64,000 nucleotides of DNA, from assembly GCF_042477335.2 (NCBI RefSeq), contig NC_091257.1, forward strand, positions 46,470,501 to 46,534,500, in the 5' to 3' direction. Source of the stretch: Ovis canadensis. Lineage: Eukaryota; Chordata; Mammalia; Artiodactyla; Bovidae. The notes below the pieces were generated by a model. The model was not told the DNA's origin. It saw only the letters and a program-made list of their open reading frames with translations, and ran no database searches. Position numbers and translations under genes: made by a program. Positions 48,701-58,970 of the stretch are shown in pieces (the stretch's first letter is position 1; each line of letters begins with the position of its first letter).

Positions 48701-51700
48701 ACAGCTTTGATCCCTGATCTGGGAAAATTTCACTTGTTATGGAGCAGCTAAGCCTGTGCACCACAACTACTGAAGCCTGCACCCTCTGGAGCCTGTGAGC
48801 TGTAACTACTGAAGCCTGTGTGCGCAGAGCCTGTGCTGCACAAGACAAGCCACCGCAATGAGAAGCCCGTGCATCACAACTAGAGAGTAGCCCCCACTTG
48901 CCGTAACTGAGAAAGCCAGGGTGAAACAATGAAGATACACAGCACAGCCAAAAATAAATAAAGAAATAAAATTAAAAAAAAAAAAAGAAATCCCGTAAAC
49001 CTAAGGTTCATCTTTCTTGAGAGTAATACATAGCATATCATATACAATTTAATGTAAAAATACTAAATATAATACATTTGCTTTTATTTTATTTTTTTAG
49101 TTTTACAAATAAAAATATTATTAAAATTTTTATTTTATTATTTATGTATTTATTTTAATTGGAGGTTAATTACTTTGCAATATTGTATTGGTTTTGCCAT
49201 TCATCAACATGAATCCACCACGGGTGTACACGTGTTCCCCATCCTGAACCCCCCTCCCACTACCCTCCCAGTACCACTCTCTGGGTCATTCCAGTGCACC
49301 AGCCCCGAGCACCCTGTATCCTGCATCGAACCTGGACTGGCGACTCATTTCATATATGATATTATACATGTTTCAATGCCATTCTCCCAAATCATCCCAC
49401 CCTCTCCCTCTCCCTTTGAGTCCAAAAGACTGTTCTAGACATCTGTGTCTCTTTTGCTGTCTCACATACAGGGTCATCATTACCATCTTTCTAAATTCCA
49501 TATATATGCGTTAGTATACTGTGTTGGTGTTTTTCTTTCTGACTTACTTCACTCTGTATAATAGGCTCCAGTTTCATCCACCTCATTAGAACTGATTCAA
49601 ATGTATTCTTTTGAATGGCTGAGTAATACTCCATTGTGTATATGTACCACAGCTTTCTTATCCATTCATCTGCTGATGGACATCTAGGTTGTTTCCATGT
49701 CCTGGCTATTATAAACAGTGCTGCAGTGAACATTGGGGTACACGTGTCTCTTTCAATTCTGGTTTCCTCGGTGTGTATGCCCAGTAGTGGGATTGCTGGG
49801 TCATAAGGCAGTTCTATTTCGAGTTTTTTAAGGAATCTCCATACTGTTCTCCATAGTGGCTGTACTAGTTTGCATTGCCACCAACAGTGTAAGAGGGTTC
49901 CCTTTTCTCCACACCCTCTCCAGCATTTATTGCTTATAGACTTTTGGATAGCAGCCATTCTGACTGGCGTGAAATGGTACCTCATTGTGGTTTTGATTTG
50001 CATTTCTCTGATAATGAGTGATGTTGAGCATCTTTTCAAGTGTTTGTTAGCCATCTGTATGTCTTCTTTGGAGAAATGTCTATTTAGTTCTTTGGCCCAT
50101 TTTTTGACTGGGTCGTTTATTTTTCTGGAGTTGAGCTTCAGGGGTTGCTTGTATATTTTTGAGATTAGTTGTTTGTCAGTTGCTTCATTTGCTATTATTT
50201 TCTCCCATTCTGAAGGCTGTCTTTTCACCTTGCTTATAGTTTCCTTTGTTGTGCAGAAGCTTTTAATTTTAATTAGGTCCCATTTGTTTATTTTTGCTTT
50301 TATTTCCAATATTCTGGGAGATGGGTCATAGAGGATCCTGTTGTGATTTATGTCAGAGTGTTTTGCCTATGTTCTCCTCTAGGAGTTTTATAGTTTCTGG
50401 TCTTACGTTTAGATCTTTAATCCATTTTGAGTTTATTTTTGTGTATGGTGTTAGAAAGTGTTCTAGTTTCGTTCTTTGACAAGAATGAAAAAAAGAAACC
50501 CTGTAAACCTAAGTTTCATCTTTCTTGAGAGGAATACATAGCATACCATATACAATTTAATGTAAAAATACTAAATATAATACATTTGCTTTTAAAATGT
50601 ACTTTAGTGTTTTTTACATCCCTTAACTAAGTAAATAAATTGAGGATGACAAAAATTCACGAGTCTTTCCGACAAACAGGACCATTTTCAGCCAAAAATA
50701 AGGCAATTATAAAGTTGCGTTAAATTCTCTATTCTTGGCCATAAAATTAAGTTAATTTAGCAAAAGTTCTCTGTGCTTCTTAAATAGTGAGATCTTCAGG
50801 CTCAGTGATGACAGGAAATTTACGCCTGCTGTCTCCATAAATGACCAGCCACGGTGCTTTGAGGAAGCCTAGTCACTTTGTGCTGATTTATTTCAAATTC
50901 ATTTCCAAGACCAGAATCATTTTTGTTTCCTCCAAGGATCCAACTAGCCAATCCCTAAAGACTCTTCACTATGACCAATTCCTTCACAGTCTGAAAATAA
51001 CTGGTCAATTAGACAGTGTTGTTGGCCTTTGCCAGTCACTTTTCTGGAAGTCATGCTGTGACCTTAATCAGCAGCAAGGATGTCAGCACAAGACTTCCAC
51101 AATACAAGGTCCCGATTCACCTGTTTTGTTTCTAGAATGCGAACGTAGGTACTTAAGGGGCAGGGAGTATGTTTATTACTTTTCAACCCCCCCATCTTTC
51201 ATTGCACTTGCCCAGAGGAACATCACTTCTCAATGAATGACTGCTGGCCTAGTGGCTACCTGGGTATAACCCTCAATGTTACGTTGGAACCCGGTTGTCC
51301 CAGCTTATGGGAACCAGCTGGTAAATATTCAGGAATTTTGTCAGCTGGTTGTTAAACCAGTGGTAAATTATAATCACCACAATGGGGCTATTTACACTGC
51401 TGCTGTCAGGGAACCCTCCTGTCTGGTATACAAGCACACCCCAGGACCAGTGTGCTTCTGAGCTGCCCTACAGACAGACCCTGAGTCACCTGACTGCCCT
51501 GTGCTCCTCATGCTGAATTGGGAGATGCCAAACAAGTGATGAGAACTATGTTTCAGCACATCTGGATTGTCCCTAAAAATGAAAAATCATATTGTACTTC
51601 TTATGTGAAAAGCACTTTTCTGAGTTGTACCTTAACACACAGAATCCATACAACACCCTTGTGAGCATTTTACAGACAAGAAGATGGAGGCATGAGTTTA

Positions 51701-54700
51701 AGTAATGGCTAGAGAGCAGCAGAGCTGGGATTCAAATCCAGGCAGTCTGTTTCATAGTCCACTGTCATCTTACAGATGCTCTCATTCAAGGGATAAAGGT
51801 TAACTTAAGCATGTGCCTTGGGACTTCCCTGATTGTTCAGTGGTTAAGAAACCACACTTTCATTACACGGGGCATGGGTTCAGTCCCTGGTTGGGGAACT
51901 AAGATGCCACATGCTGCTTCACATGGTCAAACAATTAATTAAAATAAATTTTTAAAAAATGATGTGCCTTATTTCCCTGTGTGGCTTTGATGCCCAGCAG
52001 AATGCCTGGCTCTTTAATGAATGGTTCTCACATACCACTGATTATTGCAAGTCACTGAACTTCTATTAACAGCTGTTTTCAGACAGTATTTACTAAACAA
52101 TACCACAGTAAATTCTGAACTTTACAGATAGGGTGGAATGTAAATAGGCTCTTTATGGTACAACAGAAGAGATTACTGAGAGGAACCTATCTCCAATTAA
52201 GCACTTAATATAATGAACATTTTTCTCTGGTTTCTTGGTCAACTAGGAAGAAAAAAAAAAATCCATGTTTTGAGATCTCATGTTCAGTAAGAGATTAAAT
52301 AAATGAAAATTTCAATGTCCTTTAAACCTCCTAATAAAATGCATCTTTGGGCAACTCAGCAGTCTGCTTGTTGCTCATTCCAATTGTCAACCAACTTTGG
52401 GGACTTCCCTGGTCGCCCAGTGGTTACTTCCACTGCAGGGGGGCATGGGTTTGATCCCTGGTCAGGGAACTGAGATCCTGCATGCCTTCACAGTGTGACC
52501 AAAATTAAGTAAAATAAAATGAAATGGAGAAACAACAACAACAAAAAGAAAACCAACTTTGTTGTTTGTTTTCAAGTTACTTGGCAGAGTTTTTGGAGAA
52601 AGTGACTTTACAACATTTCATCAAAAGCATCTAATGCTGCGGTTTGTTCACTGTGTGCCTGGCAGAACATAGCAGGGTGGGAGTGCAGAAGGCAACTTTG
52701 GATGCTGTGTCCATGGATGGGATGTTGAAGAAACACAGAAAAGTGAGTTCACTTTGCAGTTGCTACTGTATTAACTTCAGAATTTCCTCCCCTCAGTTTT
52801 AAAAAGTCAGCATCAATTTGGAAAATGGATGCTGTTGTTAATCTCATCCAGAATTATCAAGCTTATGTTAAGTTATTCTTTTCAAGGTGCCAATTAGAAG
52901 CAAAAAATACCTGTTGTTCCTCTGTTCTGGCCAGCCTAAAGCAAGGAAAACACTAGGAAAAATGGCATTGGTTGAAAGAGTTGCTCTCTGTGGACCTCCC
53001 CAAGGGCTTCTCTGATAAGGGATATAAATATTCTTTGAAAGTTAAAGTGTCAGTCACTCAGTCACGTCCGACCTTTTGTGACCCCAAAGACTGTAGCCCT
53101 CCAGGCTCCTCTGTCCATGGAATTCTCCAGGCAAGAATACTCCAGGGGATCTTCCTGACCCAGGGATCAAACCTGGGTCTTCTGTATTGCAGGCAGATTC
53201 TTGACCACTGAACCATCTTTCAGTTCAGTTCAGTTCAGTCGCTCAGTATGTCTGACTCTTTGCGACCCCATGAATTGCAGCATGCCAGGCCTCCCTGTCC
53301 ATCACCAACTCCTGGAGTTCACTCAGACTCACGTCCATCGAGTCTGTGATGCCATCCAGCCATCTCATCCTTGGTCGTCCCCTTCTCCTCCTGCTCCCAA
53401 TCCCTCCCAGCATCAGAGTCTTTTCTAATAAGTCAACTCTTTGCATGAGATGTCCAAAGTACAGGAGCTTCAGCTTAAGCATCATTCCTTCCAAAGAAAT
53501 CCCAGGGTTTATCTCCTTCAGAATGGACTGGTTGGATCTCCTTGCAGTCCAAGGGACTCTCAAGAGTCTTCTCCAACACCACAGTTGAAACGCATCAATT
53601 CTTCGGCGCTCAGCCTTCTTCACAGTCCAACTCTCACATCCATACATAACTACAGGAGAAACCATAGCCTTGACTAGATGGACCTTAGTCGGCAAAGTAA
53701 TGTCTCTGCTTTTGAATATACTATCTAGGTTGGTCATAACTTTTCTTCCAAGGAGTAAGCATCTTTTAATTTCATGGCTTGCTATCATTTTAGCTATTGG
53801 TAATTTCAATGAATCATGAGGGGGTTTTCAGAATGCTGTATGAATTGGTCACCATTCCTGTCCAGAAAATGTGCAATATTTTTTCTCTAACATTTTATAT
53901 TGATTTTATTCATTCCCAGAAAATTATACTTCCCTTTAATTGTAATCTTTTTTGAAAAAAACTGGAACAACTTACATAACAATAAAACAATCAAAAGAAG
54001 TCAAATGTCCCACATAATGGAATTAATTGTAAGAACTGAATAGTCTACAGTTGATAAACTGCATATATAAAGTGATCCCATTTTGACCACTGACGTGGCC
54101 TAACTGCTTTTCATCAAATCATAAAATGATGTCTGAAAGCATAGTCTATTAACAGTGGGATACTCTTCATGAGAAAAATTACCCCCAAGTTTGAATTTAT
54201 ATTGTAATGATAATGTATCATTACTTAGTTTAATAAATGACAATACAATGAATGCATCTATGCACTGGGAAACGTTCTAGGAACTTGGGATACATCAGTG
54301 AACACACTAGATAAAAATGCCTAAGAAAAAAAGGATAAAAATTATCTTTTCTACTATTGATTTCATTGTTATATTTTTCATTCTTATCTGTCCTTCCTTC
54401 ATATCTAACTATATCACTTTCACCATTTGTTTTTATGGTCATCTTTGTCAATTTGAGTTTCTTAATTATATATTTTTTAAATCTTTCTCAGATTGCTTCC
54501 CACAAACTAAATTCATTTTAAATTTTAAAATTTTAAATTAAAAAAAAAATCCCTGTCTAGTGGAAGCAATGTTTACTAACCAGGAACTCTAATGTATTTA
54601 TGTCCCAAAGATTAGTCACATAAACCTGCAGTTCTTTGTGAAAAAATTGAGTTAGTCACCAAAACTGACAAGTGAAAGAACCAGGTAAAAAATGGTTATC

Positions 54701-55138
54701 TCCCCAAGTCCTAGTAATTACTATGCAGAAAGCCCAATACTTCATCTCATACTAGGATGAGTCATGAAGACTCAAGGGCTAGAGGAGTTTATTATTTAAG
54801 ATACAAATACCATTCCCTGCAGAGCCACAAGGATTCAAAACTGCCCGCTGAAAACGGACCACCGTACGTATCTTACACATCAGAGTGTGGCATTTTAATG
54901 AATCAACTCCTCCATGTTTATGTTATTACTTCATCTGAGACAATGTTCACCTTAAATGGTGACACACAGAAACCACAAGAAATTTTCACTCACCACTGGC
55001 AACATATCAAAAATGTTTTCTTTAATTTGGATTTTGCTTTTACTTTCCACCTCATAGGTCATGTTGGTCCCGATGGGAGTGTTGTTTTGAGAAACAATGA
55101 AGTTTTGAACAGCATCACAGCAGGAAGCGAGTTTTGCC
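41578..55138 (-). CDS. ST8SIA6: ST8SIA6 (alpha-2,8-sialyltransferase VI), four 3'-terminal exons
   Basis: Joined in minus-strand order the coding exons are 55138-54994, 48477-48365, 43786-43694 and 42046-41578. They encode the last 272 residues of a GT29 sialyltransferase. All junctions inside the window are GT-AG, phases match at each junction and there is no internal stop. Sialylmotif L (starting [10 protein letters not shown]) is split over exons two and three. Motif S ([21 protein letters not shown]), motif III (HHYYD) and motif VS (HEMPKE) lie in the last exon. By family knowledge this is a Golgi type II membrane enzyme that adds alpha-2,8-linked sialic acid to alpha-2,3-sialylated O-glycans. 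Human ST8SIA6 has about 398 residues, so about 126 N-terminal residues (tail, anchor, stem) should be encoded beyond the right edge. The C-terminal and motif-L residues resemble ST8SIA6 more than ST8SIA1 or ST8SIA5 as I recall them. The paralogue assignment is from memory, without a search. Confidence 0.9.
42513..42702 (+). mobile_element. hAT-like non-autonomous DNA transposon
   Basis: The left end CAGCAGTCCCCAACC and the right end GGCTGGGGATCTCTG are inverted copies (11-12 of 15). Flanking 8-bp sequences CTTTAAAA (42505-42512) and GTTTAGAA (42703-42710) differ at two bases. The inside (TTTTTGGCACCAGGGACTGG) matches a common mammalian element whose exact name I am not sure of. It sits in the ST8SIA6 intron upstream of the last exon. 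Confidence 0.75.
42731..42754. repeat. (CA)n microsatellite
   Basis: About 12 CA units. Intronic. Confidence 0.95.
42998..43214 (+). mobile_element. Bov-tA SINE with 10-bp target duplication
   Basis: Full Bov-tA starting GGGGCTTCCCTGGTGGCTCA. Flanks ATGGGATTTT lie at 42988-42997 and 43215-43224. It is in the ST8SIA6 intron, antisense to the gene. Confidence 0.95.
43694..43786 (-). CDS. ST8SIA6: ST8SIA6 exon with sialylmotif L, second part
   Basis: This exon is 93 bp. The acceptor ATTTCAG has AG at 43788-43787. The first G joins the AG carried from the previous exon to give arginine, followed by [10 protein letters not shown] and [16 protein letters not shown], the second half of sialylmotif L. 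It ends with two bases AG and a GTAAGT donor at 43693-43688. The phase matches both neighbours, so exon order is certain. NVT is a possible glycosylation site. Confidence 0.93.
43958..44111 (+). mobile_element. Bov-tA SINE, 5'-truncated
   Basis: Starts at CAGGTTCGATTCCTGGGTTG and ends with CTTAGCAACTACACAACAAC. It lies about 170 bp upstream of the 93-bp ST8SIA6 exon. Confidence 0.88.
44272..46233 (-). mobile_element. BovB LINE, interrupted by an L1 3' end
   Basis: Reverse BovB in the ST8SIA6 intron, sense with the gene. It runs from the 3' CAGTTCAGTT repeats at 44272 to the linker region (complement of CTAACAGAAGCC) near 46233. RT residues on the minus strand include [18 protein letters not shown] and the YADATSL equivalent of the YADD box, a change at the second catalytic Asp. 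A foreign block at 44754-45077 splits it. Confidence 0.93.
44754..45077 (-). mobile_element. L1 3' UTR nested in BovB, 14-bp target duplication
   Basis: T-rich left end, then L1 3' UTR (ATGAACCCCACTCCCACCTC, TGTATCCTGCGTCAGACATA) in reverse. Flanks TGTCTCTGCTTTTT occur at 44740-44753 and 45078-45091. Removing one copy and the insert restores BovB continuity. Confidence 0.94.
46234..48364. other. ST8SIA6 intron, unique sequence
   Basis: About 2.1 kb of AT-rich intron with no young repeat and no other exon recognised. Confidence 0.5.
48365..48477 (-). CDS. ST8SIA6: ST8SIA6 exon with sialylmotif L, first part
   Basis: This exon is 113 bp (37 codons plus two bases). The acceptor is CTGTTGATAG (AG at 48479-48478) and the donor is AG|GTAAGT, a consensus site, at 48364-48359. 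The exon begins in frame with [11 protein letters not shown] and continues into [19 protein letters not shown] and DKSDFVF. This is the start of sialylmotif L, which binds the CMP-sialic acid donor and carries a cysteine of the conserved disulphide. NQS is a possible glycosylation site. Confidence 0.93.
48649..48986 (+). mobile_element. CHR-type SINE, full length
   Basis: Head GGACTTCCCTGGTGGTCTAG, full body and a poly-A tail ending 48986. Flanks GATATCCTGTA (48638-48648) and GAAATCCCGTA (48987-48997) agree at 9 of 11 bases. Confidence 0.92.
48980..49086 (+). repeat. Left copy of 107-bp direct repeat flanking an L1
   Basis: Starts in the last seven A of the SINE tail and ends TTTGCTTTTA. It equals 50488-50594 at 102 of 107 positions without gaps. 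Confidence 0.95.
49087..50487 (-). mobile_element. L1, 5'-truncated, between 107-bp direct repeats
   Basis: Reverse L1 of 1401 bp: T-rich left end (poly-A on the minus strand), 3' UTR, then a 272-codon open ORF2 C terminus (50309-49491) with [18 protein letters not shown] and [17 protein letters not shown]. It is one of the least decayed LINE frames here. It is sense with ST8SIA6 and intronic. Confidence 0.95.
50488..50594 (+). repeat. Right copy of 107-bp direct repeat flanking an L1
   Basis: Same length as the left copy with five substitutions. It carries seven A of the neighbouring SINE tail, which shows it is a duplicate of the target rather than part of the L1. Its right end CTTTTAAAATG is the uncut L1 endonuclease site TTTT/AA. 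Confidence 0.95.
50595..51590. other. ST8SIA6 intron, no exon recognised
   Basis: Holds an open plus-strand frame of 131 codons (50841-51236) without a known domain and antisense to the gene. No support for a gene. Confidence 0.45.
51595..51765 (-). mobile_element. MIR SINE
   Basis: TTTTACAGACAAGAAGATGG, GCAGAGCTGGGATTCAAATC and CAGGCAGTCTG match reversed MIR core and tRNA region. Confidence 0.8.
51820..51961 (+). mobile_element. CHR-type SINE with 9-bp target duplication
   Basis: Head GGGACTTCCCTGATTGTTCA and an A-rich tail. Flanks ATGTGCCTT lie at 51811-51819 and 51962-51970. Confidence 0.9.
52400..52550 (+). mobile_element. CHR-type SINE with 11-bp target duplication
   Basis: Head GGGACTTCCCTGGTCGCCCA and an AAC-rich tail. 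Flanks AACCAACTTTG lie at 52389-52399 and 52551-52561. Confidence 0.92.
53040..53218 (-). mobile_element. Bov-tA SINE
   Basis: Reverse Bov-tA from CAGTCACTCAGTCACGTCCG to GACCACTGAACCAT, with a short deletion after AAGAATACTCC. Confidence 0.88.
53221..53785 (-). mobile_element. BovB 3' end
   Basis: Reverse BovB. The minus-strand frame (53809-53243) is open for 188 codons, with [39 protein letters not shown] and HGVAKSQT, so little decayed. It abuts a Bov-tA, and is intronic in ST8SIA6. Confidence 0.94.
53786..54993. other. ST8SIA6 intron, AT-rich
   Basis: No repeat or exon recognised before the 145-bp exon. Confidence 0.5.
54994..55138 (-). CDS. ST8SIA6: ST8SIA6 exon (stem/catalytic boundary)
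   Basis: This exon is 145 bp. The acceptor is pyrimidine-rich and ends in TTCGCAG (AG at 55140-55139). The first base completes a codon from the missing upstream exon, followed by 48 whole codons starting [13 protein letters not shown]. It ends on GTG with a GTGAGT donor at 54993-54988. The CC pair and the segment [10 protein letters not shown] are features I associate with ST8SIA6 just before the L motif. NNT and NMT are possible N-glycosylation sites. The plus-strand frame over this stretch (54757-55323) is only the shadow of this exon and its intron flanks. Confidence 0.9.
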
Positions 55139-55416
55139 CTGCGAAGGATAAGGAGACAAATGAGTCACGGATTAAGATTAAGAAATCCAAAATAGAGATG
55201 CGGATGGAAAATGCAGATGAGAATTTTGCCATATTGACTTTCAGAGAGAAGATACCTCATTCACAAGGTATCTTCATTTTTATCTCATTCCATTCTAACT
55301 GGCCCTGGATGGGGCAAGGATAAAATAGCAAAGAACACTAATGTACTTACACTCAGGTAAGGACTGAGTCACCCACAAGAAATACTGAGTATATAGTGGT
55401 TTATATATAAAGACTT

Positions 55417-55752
55417 GGGACTTCTCTGGTGGTCCAGTGGTAAAGAATCCACCTGCCAATGCAGTGAACATGGATTCGAGCCCTGCTCCAGAAAGATCCC
55501 ACATGCCGTAGAACAACTAAGTCGGTGTGCCCCAAGTATTGAGCTGTGCTCTAGAATCCAGGAGCCACAACTACTGACCCCATGTGCCCTAGAGCCCGTG
55601 CTCTGCAACAAAAGAAACCACCACATGAGAAGTCTGTGCAATGCAACTAGAGAGTGACTCCCACTTGCCTCAACTAGAGAAAGTCCTTGCACAGCAACAA
55701 AGACCCAGTGCTGCCAAAAATAATTAAGTAAGTAAATAAATATATAAAATAA
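55417..55752 (+). mobile_element. CHR-type SINE with 12-bp target duplication
   Basis: Full-length CHR from GGGACTTCTCTGGTGGTCCA. Flanks ATATAAAGACTT lie at 55405-55416 and 55753-55764. Confidence 0.93.
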
Positions 55753-55939
55753 ATATAAAGACTTCTTTCTCATGATAATGTTGTAACAACAAAAAGAAAA
55801 TGATAGAATACTTTCTAATTATTTTATTAAAAAGTATAGAAATCAAATTAAGCCCAGTATCACACACCATCACCAAAGCAATATGTAATCATTTATTACA
55901 AGACAATTTCAACAAAAAGAAGCACCATTCAACAGTGAT

Positions 55940-56290
55940 TTTTTTCAAGTTTCATTGAAGTATAATTCACAAATACAGGGAATTCCTGATGGTCCAGTGG
56001 TTAGCACGTTATGGCAGAGGGCCTGGGTTCAATCTCTTGGTCAGGGAATAAGATCCTACAAGCCAGGCAGTGTGGCCAAAAAAAAAAAGAAAAATGTCAC
56101 AAATGCAAATTGTTTACGTTTATGTTTTGATACTCACACATATTGTACAGTCATCACCATAATCAAACTAATCAACATATCCCATCACTCCACATAGTTA
56201 TCTTTCTTTTTTTTTATGGTAAGAATACTTGAGATTTACCTTTTTAGAAAATTACAAGTATATAATACAGTACAGTTAATCATAACTGCA
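55940..56290 (-). mobile_element. Old L1M 3' UTR-like fragment, interrupted by a SINE
   Basis: TTTCATTGAAGTATAATTCA on the left and TGTACAGTCATCACCATAAT on the right are parts of an old reversed L1 3' UTR, split by the SINE at 55978-56096. Confidence 0.55.
55978..56096 (+). mobile_element. CHR-type SINE nested in old L1
   Basis: Head GGGAATTCCTGATGGTCCAG and an A-rich tail. Flanks TCACAAATACA (55967-55977) and TCACAAATGCA (56097-56107) differ at one base. Confidence 0.9.
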
Positions 56291-57030
56291 CTGATGCACA
56301 TTAATAGAGTGAATTTTTAAGGTAGGCGAATTTAAAGCTGCCATTCTTTAGAGAAAGTTTAGAGTAATTTAGAGCCAAGTAATGTCTGTTAACTGTTCCA
56401 GTGGAGTGACACCTTACTGCCAGAATGCAGACCCAGAAAGGTCCTTCCAGGGATCATCCGAGTTTACCCCCAACTTCTGGCAGGTGAATATAGAACCACT
56501 CAGAATTTACATTTTGCAAGTGTAATTCTCCAGAGATGTAGATTCCATATAACCTCTTGATCATAATTTCACAACCTTGAAGTTAAGAGACTCTGTCATT
56601 TGCACAAATGAACTCTCTTCTCTTAAATCCACTTCTCTGGTTAGTTTCTCACAGAATCTTTCCATAAAAACACTTCATGTAAATGCATTTAGAGAATTTC
56701 CTCTTCTCTCAGATTTTTTCCGTAAGACCGGTTTTCACTAAAGTCATCTTGTTCATCTTTAAACCTTTACATATTTCTCTGTTTACTTTAAAATATATAT
56801 TGTAGTTGGGTCCTATCATAGCACAAGGAACAGTGAATACTCAGTAGGTATTGATATCAGTAGGTATTGATATCAGTGGGTATTGATACCCTAGATTCCC
56901 AACTGGTTCTTCTATACTGCACATTTTTTAATTGGTTTTTGGTCCTGAAGGGTATACTTTTATATATGTTCCTACTGAACTTGGTTCTTTTGAAAAAAAT
57001 ATAACACTCTGGTCTATCATGGTCATTTAA
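56291..57030. other. No gene recognised
   Basis: A local tandem repeat of AGTAGGTATTGATATC lies at 56845-56890 (three copies, the last diverged). Otherwise featureless. Confidence 0.5.
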
Positions 57031-57197
57031 AAAATATTTATTCATTTATTTGACTGTATCAGGTCTTAATTGCAGCACATGGTATCTTTAGTTGTGGCAG
57101 GTGGGATTTAAGTTCCTTGACCAGGGATGGGATCGAAGCTGTGTCCCCTGAATTGCAAAGTGAATACTTAACCACTGGACCATCAGGGAAGTCCTGT
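57030..57197 (-). mobile_element. CHR-type SINE
   Basis: Reverse CHR: TTTATTTGACTGTATCAGGT, then TTCCTTGACCAGGGATGGGA and the end CCATCAGGGAAGTCCTG. Confidence 0.9.
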
Positions 57198-57641
57198 TTA
57201 TGTTGAATCACATTCCAGTCATCTTGGATTCCAATAACTTTCAGGGTATGAAAAGTCAGTGCTATGATTTTATTTGAACCGTAAAAATCAAGATTTTCAA
57301 ATGAATTCTTATAAGTCAGCTTATCTTATTAAAATAGTATCCCTCTCTGTACTTCAGAACCTACCATTTCTAAAAGCGAGATCATGGAGAACAACAAAAG
57401 AAAACATTGAAAATGAAATGATGTGTCATCAAAACCATGATAGTAAGTATTTTTAATGATAAATTTAATTTCATAACAATTCATGTGACATACTGCAAAC
57501 TCAGAAATCCTTATGTGTTTATAATTTTAAATATCTCTTACAAAACACATTGAGAGAGGCAGTAGAATAGACTCTCAGGTACTATCTACAAGTAATTTAA
57601 TTTCTCTAAGGCTATCTGGTGCTTGGAAGAATATTGCATCA

Positions 57642-57964
57642 GTTCAGCTCAGTTCAGTTGCTCAGTCGTGTCCGACTCTTTGCGACCCCATGAATCGCAG
57701 CACGCCAGGCCTCCCTGTCTATCACCAACTCCTGGAGTTCACTCAGACTCACGTCCATCGAGTCAGTGATGCCATCCAGCCATCTCATCCTCTGTCATCC
57801 CCTTCTCCTGCCCCCAATCCCTCCCAGCATCAGAGTCTTTTCCAATGAGTCAACTCTTCACATGAGGTGCCCAAAGTACTGGAGTTTCAGCTTTAGCATC
57901 ATTCCTTCCAAAGAAATCCCAGGGCTCATCTCCTTCAGAATGGACTGGTTGGATCTCCTTGCAT
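57642..57964 (-). mobile_element. BovB 3' end
   Basis: Reverse BovB of about 320 bp from CAGCTCAGTTCAGTTGCTCA to GTTGGATCTCCTTGCA. Possible duplication TTGCATCA at 57634-57641 and 57959-57966, partly overlapping BovB sequence. Confidence 0.92.
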
Positions 57965-58024
57965 CACACACACTCAAAAGCACTAAGCAGAGTACCCTTT
58001 GTGGGATTTTAAACAGTTTTTTTC

Positions 58025-58140
58025 TGGGAGTTCCCTGGTTGGCTACCAGTTAGGATTCAGTGCCTTCATTGCTGTGGCCTGGGTTCAATCCATTGCTGAG
58101 AAACTACAAGCCATAAAGTGCAGCCAATTTTTTTTTTTTC
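58025..58140 (+). mobile_element. CHR-type SINE, short
   Basis: GGGAGTTCCCTGGTTGGCTA head, then GCCTGGGTTCAATCCATTGC and a body ending GTGCAGCCAATTTTTTTTT. Confidence 0.85.
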
Positions 58141-58359
58141 TAATTTTCTGAAATTATATTCTCAATTATAAAATTTTCAAATCCACAGGAAATTTGAAAG
58201 AACTGGACAATGTTCATTTGAAAAATGACCAGATAGACTTCACAAGTAATTTTTTTTACTGTATTTTCCTTAATGTGTATTTACTCATCAATTCACTTTT
58301 GCTGTTACCGATATTACAATTCAAAGTAAATTAAAGGTATCAGTACACTTCAGCCCTAA

Positions 58360-58970
58360 ATACTTCAGCATGTATAACATTATTATGTATTTGGGGGTAG
58401 AATTTACATACAATAAAATCCCGAATGTATTCAGTGAGTTTTGAGAAGTGCCCTGTAACCCAATCCTCTATTAAGATATAGAATATTACCAATTCTCCCA
58501 AACAATTCCTCAAACTCTTCCTAGTCCACCTCCAGCCCAACCCCACCTCAAGGCAACCCCATTCTTGATCTTTTTTTTTAACCAAACATTAGTTTTGCCT
58601 GTTCCAGAATTTATATAAGCATAATCATAATAATACAACATTTTAAATCAACTGTACTCTAATAAAAATTTTTGTATTTAATTAATTTAAAATATCATAT
58701 CATATATACACTTTTGTGTAAGGCTTCTTTTACTTGGTATAAATGTTTCTGCCATTCATGTATGTTGCTGTGTATGTTGGTAACTTGTCCCTTTCTATTG
58801 CTTGAGTCATTTTCCATTGTCTGAATGTACCAGAATCGATTTAGCCATTCCTTCCTTGCACTTTTAAAGAAATCACTATCAAAAATCAATGTTAATTTTG
58901 TTGTGGAGCAGAAACTACAATAACACAACATTGTAAAGCAATTATACTCCAATGAAGAAATAAAAATAAA
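58360..58970 (-). mobile_element. Old L1 remnants
   Basis: 58420-58560 reads as reversed old L1 3' UTR (CAGTGAGTTTTGAGAAGTGC, TTAAGATATAGAATATTACC). 58735-58860 resembles the reversed end of ORF2 (TCATTTTCCATTGTCTGAAT). A short plus-orientation L1 tail (CATTGTAAAGCAATTATACT) lies at 58915-58970. Mosaic and decayed. Confidence 0.5.

Noticed and set aside
50841..51236. 131-codon plus-strand ORF in an intron
   Set aside because: No known motif, antisense to the host gene, and composition gives no coding support.
54757..55323. 188-codon plus-strand ORF
   Set aside because: It is antisense to a clear ST8SIA6 exon with splice sites. The plus-strand protein has no domain I recognise.
57274..57456. 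Possible plus-strand exon ending at a GTAAGT-like site
   Set aside because: Only a 60-codon frame with a plausible donor. No acceptor, homology or neighbouring exon supports it.
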